Part shown: positions 5,573 through 10,605 of the stretch, piece by piece
How positions within the stretch are numbered: position 1 is the first letter of the stretch
Layout: each line of letters begins with the position of its first letter
Assembly (NCBI GenBank): GCA_012522645.1
Contig: JAAYKC010000045.1
Coordinates: 1-10,605 of the forward strand
Direction: 5' to 3'
From: Thermoplasmatales archaeon
GTDB lineage: Archaea; Thermoplasmatota; Thermoplasmata; Methanomassiliicoccales; Methanomethylophilaceae
Length of the DNA stretch: 10,605 bases
Made by a program: the position numbers and the translations under genes
Notes under the pieces: model-generated
What the model saw: only the letters and a program-made list of their open reading frames with translations
What the model was told of the DNA's origin: nothing
Database searches by the model: none

Positions 5573-8500
5573 ATGGATCTGAAATATGGGGTTTATGAGC
5601 AAATCATAAACGAGGCCATATCTGAAGCTTTGGAATCCTTTACTGACGATTCCGTCGAGACACGTGAAATCGAAAAGGAAGAAGGCCCCGCGGTTCTGGC
5701 CAGATATATGCAGAAGGCCCTGGAGCATGGGTTGAATGTAATCAAAGACCGTACTAAATCTCAAGAAAATCTGGACAAACTCAATCCTGAAATCAATGCT
5801 TGTAATGAGATTCTACAACTTCTGTCAGAACTTGCTGATGAAAAAGATATCCTAAAATGGAAAATAGGGGAAGAGGGCGAACAGCTTTACTCCATCTGGA
5901 CTAAGCTTGCTGGGAAGTCAAAGAAAAAGAACAGACCGAACACTTCATTATCGATTAGCTCTCTGTTGACTGGATCTAACAAAGAATTATCATTCTCCGA
6001 AGAACTATCCAGAGAGATCCAGACCTCGGACGAGATAGATTTCCTCGTATCTTTCATCAAACATTCCGGCATCATAAAGATATTCAGAGAATTGGAAGAT
6101 TTCACAAGATCCGGCGGAAAATTAAGAATCATCACTACGACGTATATGGGCGTTACGGATGATTATGCAATCAATAAATTGGCTAAGCTTCCGAATACAG
6201 AGATAAAAATATCATACGATTCCAAGAATACACGCCTGCACGCAAAATCATACATCTTCAAAAGACTGAACGGATTCACAACTGCATTCGTCGGATCCTC
6301 CAATTTGTCAGGTGTGGCACTTACGGACGGAACAGAATGGAACCTGAAAATAACGAATCAGGATATGTCCCATGTAATAAGTGCTATGGATGCCACATTT
6401 GAGAGCTATTGGAATTCAAAGGACTTCGAGAGCTATGACTGGGAACGGGACAATGCAAGATTGAAAGACGCTCTTAGGAGCAACAGAATCAAGGTCTCAA
6501 AAGAATCAAAAGTCGAAGACGGCCGGGAATACACCGTCGTCAGAATAGAGCCCTATCCGTTCCAAGAAGAGATACTCCGCAAACTTGAAGCGGATCGAAA
6601 CCGCGGGAGAAGGAGGAATCTTGTGGTGGCTGCTACTGGCACCGGAAAGACGATCATTTCCGCTGTCGATTACAGGCGCTACATTTCAAAGAATCCGGGC
6701 AAGAAGAACAGGCTTCTGTTCATAGCCCACAGGAAGGAGATCGTGGAGAACAGCCTCATAACATTCAGAATGGTCCTCCAGAACAGGAATTTCGGGGAGC
6801 TTCTGACAGGAGACGAAACACCTCAAAATTATGATCATCTGTTCGCTACGATACAATCTCTGAGGAAGGTCTATGATCACGTACAAAAAGACTACTTCGA
6901 TTATATCGTGGTGGATGAGGTCCATCACGGAGCAGCGAACAGTTACGAACGGCCCCTGACCTTCTTCGAACCGGATATCCTTCTCGGACTGACCGCGACA
7001 CCCGAGAGGATGGACGGACAGGATATAACGAAGTACTTCGATGATACGATCGCAACAGAGCTCCGCCTCTCGGAAGCCATCGACCGATCGCTGCTGGTTC
7101 CGTTCAACTACTACGGAGTAACAGACCCAGCTGACGCTTCCAAGATGAGATTCCAACGCGGCAAATATGATGCGGCTGAACTAGAGCAGTTGTACATAGG
7201 CAATAAAGGACGAACGATTGCCGTGCTTGATGCATTGAATGAATACAGACCTAATATCGGTGAGGTCAAAGGCCTGGGGTTCTGCGTCTCCATAGATCAT
7301 GCGGAATACATGGCCAATGAGTTCAACGAAGCTGGCGTGCCTTCGATCGCACTGACTTCCAGATCGTCACGAGAGGTGCGTGAAACAGCTCAGACAAAAC
7401 TCATGAACGGGGAGATAAACTTCATTTTCTCAGTGGATCTGTACAATGAAGGCGTAGACATCCCTCAAGTGAACACAGAGCTTATGCTCAGACCCACGGA
7501 GAGCATGACCATCTTTATTCAACAGTTGGGCAGAGGCCTCAGGAAAAGCGAGGGGAAAGAAGAACTGGTCGTTCTGGATTTCATCGGACAAGCACATAAG
7601 GATTACACGATGAACGAAAGGAAACTGAGTTACCTGACAGCCGCAAGCAGTAAGACGGTGATGAAGAAGATCGAGCAGGGCTTCTCAGGGTTGCCCCAGG
7701 GCTGCTTCATAAAATTGGAACCCGTCGCTAAAGAATATATCTTGGAGAATCTGAGGAATACGGTACTCAACAAGAACCTGTTGACGAAATATGCAAGATC
7801 GTATGAAGCAGATACCGGCGAGAAAATAAACCTCAGCGGATTCCTGAGAACATACGGCCTCAAGCCCGAGAACATCTATTCAAAAATAACATTCACGGGT
7901 CTGAAAAGACATGCAGGATTGTCTGCAACACCCTTCGATAAAAAAGAGGATGAGGTGTTCCAAAAAGGCTTGTTCAGATTATGCGGTGCGAACAGCAGAA
8001 AATGGATAGAAGCTATAATGAGGATACTCTCCGGCCATTACGATCTCAATAGTACTATCGATCTGAAATATGCGACCATGTTATATTATTCATTTCACAG
8101 CACGCCGGTGAAAGAAACAGGATTCGGTGATATCTGGCACTTCATAGAATCAATAAGGGAGAAGAAGGATTGCTGCGTCGAAATAAAAGAGCTCATGAGC
8201 GTCCTATGCGAAACAGCCCCTTACGAGACTGAATCTGTGGACCTGGGATTCGAGCACACATTGGATCTGCATTGCGGATACACACTGGATCAATTACTTT
8301 CTGCGATAGGGAAGACCACACCCGATTATCGGTACCCTTTGAGAGAAGGGGTCCGATATTTCGATGATCTTAAGACGGATCTGTTCTTCGTGACGCTGGA
8401 TAAGACGGAGAAGGACTACTCCCCCACTACGATGTATCAGGACTACGCTCTCAACGAGAAGCTGTTCCACTGGCAATCTCAAAACAATACCGCTGAGGAT

Positions 8501-8770
8501 TCCGCAACCGGGAAGAGATACATGAGCCACGGTGAGAAGGGTTTCAACATCCTGCTGTTCCTCAGAGAAGGTAAGAAGGACCAATACGGAAAGACCATGC
8601 CCTATACGTTCCTGGGCAAAATGGATTATATTGACCATGAAGGAGAAAGACCTATGATCATCAAATGGGGAATGGAATTGCCGATGCCCTCTTGGGTGCT
8701 GGTGAAAGCGATGGTCATCAGCAACTTATCCGATAAAGAAATAATAACCTACTTTGCCATCCCCATATAA
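5573..8770 (+). CDS. PLD nuclease–SF2 helicase–DUF3427 fusion, defence-type
   Basis: A 1065-residue protein of the COG3886/COG1061 type, likely an ATP-driven nuclease or restriction factor acting on foreign DNA. Domains in order: an N-terminal helical region (1-120); a phospholipase D-like nuclease domain (about 125-285) with RLHAKSYIF (His223, Lys225), FVGSSNLS (239-246) and Glu255; an SF2 helicase with Walker A ATGTGKT (354-360), DEVHH (448-452), TATP (474-477), NEGVDIP (625-631) and QQLGRGLRK (650-658); and a C-terminal DUF3427 region (to 1065) with TLDKTEKDYSPTTMYQDY, LFHWQSQNN and GERPMIIKWGMELP. Only one HxK half-site is present, so a dimer would be needed for a full PLD active site, and the usual Asp after HxK is missing, as I recall for this subfamily. 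GC is low (40% in one counted line). Its stop codon overlaps the protease ATG (TAATG). Confidence 0.92.
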   Translation: MDLKYGVYEQIINEAISEALESFTDDSVETREIEKEEGPAVLARYMQKALEHGLNVIKDRTKSQENLDKLNPEINACNEILQLLSELADEKDILKWKIGEEGEQLYSIWTKLAGKSKKKNRPNTSLSISSLLTGSNKELSFSEELSREIQTSDEIDFLVSFIKHSGIIKIFRELEDFTRSGGKLRIITTTYMGVTDDYAINKLAKLPNTEIKISYDSKNTRLHAKSYIFKRLNGFTTAFVGSSNLSGVALTDGTEWNLKITNQDMSHVISAMDATFESYWNSKDFESYDWERDNARLKDALRSNRIKVSKESKVEDGREYTVVRIEPYPFQEEILRKLEADRNRGRRRNLVVAATGTGKTIISAVDYRRYISKNPGKKNRLLFIAHRKEIVENSLITFRMVLQNRNFGELLTGDETPQNYDHLFATIQSLRKVYDHVQKDYFDYIVVDEVHHGAANSYERPLTFFEPDILLGLTATPERMDGQDITKYFDDTIATELRLSEAIDRSLLVPFNYYGVTDPADASKMRFQRGKYDAAELEQLYIGNKGRTIAVLDALNEYRPNIGEVKGLGFCVSIDHAEYMANEFNEAGVPSIALTSRSSREVRETAQTKLMNGEINFIFSVDLYNEGVDIPQVNTELMLRPTESMTIFIQQLGRGLRKSEGKEELVVLDFIGQAHKDYTMNERKLSYLTAASSKTVMKKIEQGFSGLPQGCFIKLEPVAKEYILENLRNTVLNKNLLTKYARSYEADTGEKINLSGFLRTYGLKPENIYSKITFTGLKRHAGLSATPFDKKEDEVFQKGLFRLCGANSRKWIEAIMRILSGHYDLNSTIDLKYATMLYYSFHSTPVKETGFGDIWHFIESIREKKDCCVEIKELMSVLCETAPYETESVDLGFEHTLDLHCGYTLDQLLSAIGKTTPDYRYPLREGVRYFDDLKTDLFFVTLDKTEKDYSPTTMYQDYALNEKLFHWQSQNNTAEDSATGKRYMSHGEKGFNILLFLREGKKDQYGKTMPYTFLGKMDYIDHEGERPMIIKWGMELPMPSWVLVKAMVISNLSDKEIITYFAIPI

Positions 8771-9630
8771 TGTTCGTCGACGCCGTCGAGAAAGCGATGA
8801 AGTTCACAAGACCCGTGATCATGTCCTACAGGACCCTGGACGGCAATGTGCTCTCCGGCTGTGCCACCTTCATTATTCTCAACCGCGAGGGATGGATGGT
8901 CACCGCCGGGCACGTCTTCGATTCCGTGACCAGGTACAACAAGGATGCCGAGAAGATACGCAGGGCGAACGCCGCCAATGCGGACGGCACCGAACATGTC
9001 AAGATGGACCCTAAATGGGTCACCAACCAGTCATTCTGGTGGGGGTGGGACGGCGTCCGTGTCAGGAACACATACATCAACAGGGAGATCGACATAGCCG
9101 TCGGCAAACTGGAACCGTTCAGTCCCGACTGGATCTCCGAATATCCTGTGATAAAGGACCCTGATACCATACGCCCCGGAACGAGTATGTGCCGCATAGG
9201 GTTCCCGTTCATCAACAGCACAACCGACTTCAACGAGAAGACCCAGACCTTCCATATACGCGAAGGCGTGCTGCCGATGCCCTTCTTCCCGAACGACTGC
9301 ATACACACCCGGAACATCAGCATGGGGAAGTGCCCCGACGGGTATGATATCTCATACATCGAAACATCGACGCCGGGCATGAAGGGACAGTCGGGAGGGC
9401 CCATATTCGACCGCTCCTGCAGGATCGCGGGTATACAGGTCAAGACTGCCCATCTGCCCTTAGGGTTCCACCCGACGGTGAAGAAATCCTCCGGCGAGGT
9501 CGTCGTGGAGAATCAGTTCATCAACGTGGGACTGGGGGTTCATATGAGAACGCTGACGGCGATGCTTGATTCGTTGGGCGTAAAATACGCATCGGAACCA
9601 AAAGACCGGGGATACAGGATAAACGGTTGA
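8770..9630 (+). CDS. Cytoplasmic trypsin-like serine protease
   Basis: A 286-residue protein with a trypsin/chymotrypsin-fold peptidase pattern. The triad is readable: His48 in VTAGHVFD, Asp108 in EIDIAVGKLE and Ser208 in MKGQSGGPIFD, in the right order and with the usual glycine-rich oxyanion loop. A further strand, AGIQVKT, follows the serine as in the family. No signal peptide or membrane segment is seen: the N terminus (FVDAVEKAMKFTRPV) is polar and charged, so it should act inside the cell, unlike secreted trypsins. The start codon shares one base with the helicase stop (TAATG), which implies translational coupling and a common function. GC returns to about 53% in a counted line, so this gene may have a different history from the helicase. 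Proteases serve as effectors in some defence systems, for example the protease subunit of type I AVAST; whether this one does is inference. Confidence 0.87.
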   Translation: MFVDAVEKAMKFTRPVIMSYRTLDGNVLSGCATFIILNREGWMVTAGHVFDSVTRYNKDAEKIRRANAANADGTEHVKMDPKWVTNQSFWWGWDGVRVRNTYINREIDIAVGKLEPFSPDWISEYPVIKDPDTIRPGTSMCRIGFPFINSTTDFNEKTQTFHIREGVLPMPFFPNDCIHTRNISMGKCPDGYDISYIETSTPGMKGQSGGPIFDRSCRIAGIQVKTAHLPLGFHPTVKKSSGEVVVENQFINVGLGVHMRTLTAMLDSLGVKYASEPKDRGYRING

Positions 9631-9634
9631 GCTG

Positions 9635-10048
9635 TCAGATGCCAGATAAGACATCCTCTATCTTATCAGCACATGCAACGACATCCTTCTCGATCTCCCT
9701 GCTCCAGAACCTGATCACCGTGTATCCGAGGTCGCGGAGCATCGAACCGACCTCCTTATCCCTGGCGATGTTGCGTTCGATCTTCGGGATCCAGAAATCC
9801 CTGTTGGATTTTATGCAATCCTTCTGATTCTCCCAGTCATATCCGTGCCAGAACTCGGAATCACAGAAGACTGCGATCCGCCTGCCTTTGAAAACGATGT
9901 CAGGGCATCCCGGCAGCTCTCTGCGATTCTTCTGATACCTCAGCCCCCTTCTCCACAACTCGTTGCGGAGCATGATCTCTATCTTAGTATCCTTGGAACG
10001 TACGGCCTGCATATTTCTTCTGCGCTGTTCGGGGGTGTGGGTGTCCAT
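9635..10048 (-). CDS. vsr: Vsr-type very short patch repair endonuclease
   Basis: A 137-residue nuclease of the Vsr family, which nicks DNA next to T:G mismatches arising from deamination of 5-methylcytosine and so protects cytosine-methylated recognition sites. Family marks are the N terminus MDTHTPEQRRRNMQAVRSKD, the Glu in TKIEIMLR, LPGCPDIVF with the catalytic Asp (Asp51 of E. coli Vsr), FCDSEFWHG and YTVIRFWSREI. In FCDSEFWHG the positions of E. coli Thr63, His64 and Cys66 read Cys, Asp and Glu, while Phe67, Trp68 and His69 are kept. The zinc-binding cysteines are thus at least partly lost, a variant form. The frame is open for 24 more codons upstream, but families start at MDTHTPEQ and a TATA box fits that start. 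It is convergent with the protease gene (four bases between stops) and divergent from a HpaII-like gene. Confidence 0.9.
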   Translation of the reverse strand: MDTHTPEQRRRNMQAVRSKDTKIEIMLRNELWRRGLRYQKNRRELPGCPDIVFKGRRIAVFCDSEFWHGYDWENQKDCIKSNRDFWIPKIERNIARDKEVGSMLRDLGYTVIRFWSREIEKDVVACADKIEDVLSGI

Positions 10049-10072
10049 AATCAAGGTGTATATAAGCGGCGC

Positions 10073-10080
10073 AGTATACA
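10073..10080 (-). promoter_or_regulatory. TATA-like box for vsr
   Basis: On the minus strand TGTATACT is centred about 28 bases before the vsr ATG at 10048, giving a leaderless or nearly leaderless transcript. A second, stronger-looking TTATATA (minus strand, 10059-10065) lies only 14 bases from this ATG, too close for it under normal archaeal spacing, so which box is used is open. Confidence 0.4.
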
Positions 10081-10092
10081 TGTAGTGAATCC

Positions 10093-10100
10093 TATTAAAA
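10093..10100 (+). promoter_or_regulatory. TATA-like box for the HpaII-like endonuclease gene
   Basis: TATTAAAA is centred about 34 bases upstream of the ATG at 10131, which would place the transcription start around 10123 and leave a leader of some eight bases. No Shine-Dalgarno sequence is visible. This box and the vsr boxes share the 82-base divergent region. Confidence 0.35.
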
Positions 10101-10130
10101 TTTGACACAGAATATAACATTCGGATTCAA

Positions 10131-10605
10131 ATGAGATGGGAACATTCGGAAAATAAATTCGGGATCACCGGGGACGATTTAGACAAAGCGTTCTCCGATG
10201 ACCTGATCAGGACTCTGATGGATGAGCTGCATTATACGAAACCCAAGACCTCATCGTCAGACGGGTCCGTCATCCGGATACAGATGCATGATCCCCATAC
10301 CAGCAAAGAATCCGCTTTCAGATTCAATATCGGATCCTTTTTGGACAGTTCGTCCGTCCTTGTCAATCCCTGCGGGTCGACCAATGTGATCTTCGACCTC
10401 ACCGGGAACATGACCCCCGAACTGGCGGAAGCCGTTAACATCTCTGAAAGGGAAGGGAACGGCGTCAGGAAACGGACTCTGAGCGAAAGATATCAGATGC
10501 TCCGTTCGAACGGCATCGGAATGGAATACGCAGGAACGCAGGATCCCGTTCTGGAGAACAATCTCAGGATGATAGATTCCCGGCTGCCGGAGATCCTGGC
10601 GGAGA
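10131..10605 (+). CDS. HpaII-like type II restriction endonuclease, N-terminal part, cut by the right edge
   Basis: The frame starts at the ATG at 10131 and stays open to the window end (158 codons), with an in-frame stop upstream at 10086-10088. The pattern resembles the HpaII restriction endonuclease family (RE_HpaII): FRFNIGSFLDSSSVLVNPCG followed by STNVIFDL, as in the family's core segment with a Ser/Lys-rich strand and a LLN.S..TNF motif, and later LENNLRMIDSRLPEILAE, like the conserved NL..ID...P.I(L/A)A segment. HpaII itself cuts CCGG; the specificity here cannot be read. The position beside vsr fits a cytosine-methylating restriction system, whose methyltransferase would be expected downstream. 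I recognised the family from motif memory without an alignment, so the identification is moderate; that the frame is coding is nearly certain. Confidence 0.65.
   Translation, partial: MRWEHSENKFGITGDDLDKAFSDDLIRTLMDELHYTKPKTSSSDGSVIRIQMHDPHTSKESAFRFNIGSFLDSSSVLVNPCGSTNVIFDLTGNMTPELAEAVNISEREGNGVRKRTLSERYQMLRSNGIGMEYAGTQDPVLENNLRMIDSRLPEILAE

Noticed and set aside
5573..8770. Assignment of the helicase to Mokosh or DISARM because of PLD plus helicase
   Set aside because: As I recall, Mokosh type II has a different helicase class with a C-terminal PLD, and DISARM encodes PLD and helicase in separate genes with a methyltransferase. The order here (PLD first, SF2 helicase, DUF3427 last) is different.
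8826..9443. Minus-strand open frame of 205 codons opposite the protease
   Set aside because: It has no recognisable domain, while the plus strand encodes an intact protease triad.
10049..10120. N-terminal extension of the Vsr frame by 24 codons
   Set aside because: The known family N terminus begins at the ATG at 10048, and the extension overlaps the TATA-like boxes.
1..10605. CRISPR arrays, tRNA or rRNA genes, insertion sequences
   Set aside because: No regularly spaced direct repeats, cloverleaf-like segments, transposase motifs or terminal inverted repeats were seen in either strand.

Overview
The window looks like a piece of an archaeal chromosome. It most resembles a methanogen of the Thermoplasmatota, such as the Methanomassiliicoccales. 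The clues are a DUF1638 protein (a family I associate with methylotrophic methanogens), heavy use of AGG (Arg) and ATA (Ile) codons, a small single-cluster ferredoxin, and TATA-like boxes about 26-30 bases upstream of several start codons, as expected for leaderless or nearly leaderless archaeal mRNAs. The lineage is an inference; no rRNA or other marker gene is present.

Left part (1-4656) is GC-rich household DNA. A minus-strand gene runs off the left edge (1-92). Divergent from it is a two-gene unit: pyridoxamine/pyridoxal kinase (179-1033) and a GNAT acetyltransferase (1030-1506), joined by an ATGA overlap. A convergent minus-strand ferredoxin gene (1498-1686) overlaps the end of the acetyltransferase gene. 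A compact plus-strand operon follows: a YgiQ-type radical SAM protein (1819-3510), a Sel1-repeat protein (3515-4045) and a DUF1638 protein (4036-4656). The two downstream genes have visible Shine-Dalgarno sequences, while the operon promoter looks leaderless.

Right part (4696 to the end) is a defence/restriction island. Its first genes are clearly more AT-rich than the left part (40% and 43% GC in two lines I counted, against 65% in the Sel1 gene). In order it holds an HNH endonuclease of restriction type (4696-5475), a 1065-residue fusion of PLD nuclease, SF2 helicase and DUF3427 (5573-8770), and a cytoplasmic trypsin-like serine protease whose ATG overlaps the helicase stop (8770-9630). On the minus strand lies a Vsr-type mismatch endonuclease (9635-10048). 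Divergent from vsr, a HpaII-like restriction endonuclease runs off the right edge (10131-10605).

The island can be read as two adjacent modules. One is a possible three-gene nuclease/helicase/protease system; the protease is the least expected part, and I know of no named system with this exact composition. The other is a type II restriction module (HpaII-like enzyme plus Vsr), whose cytosine methyltransferase would be expected just beyond the right edge. No CRISPR array, tRNA, rRNA, insertion sequence or integrase was seen, and no gene-free stretch exceeds 300 bases.
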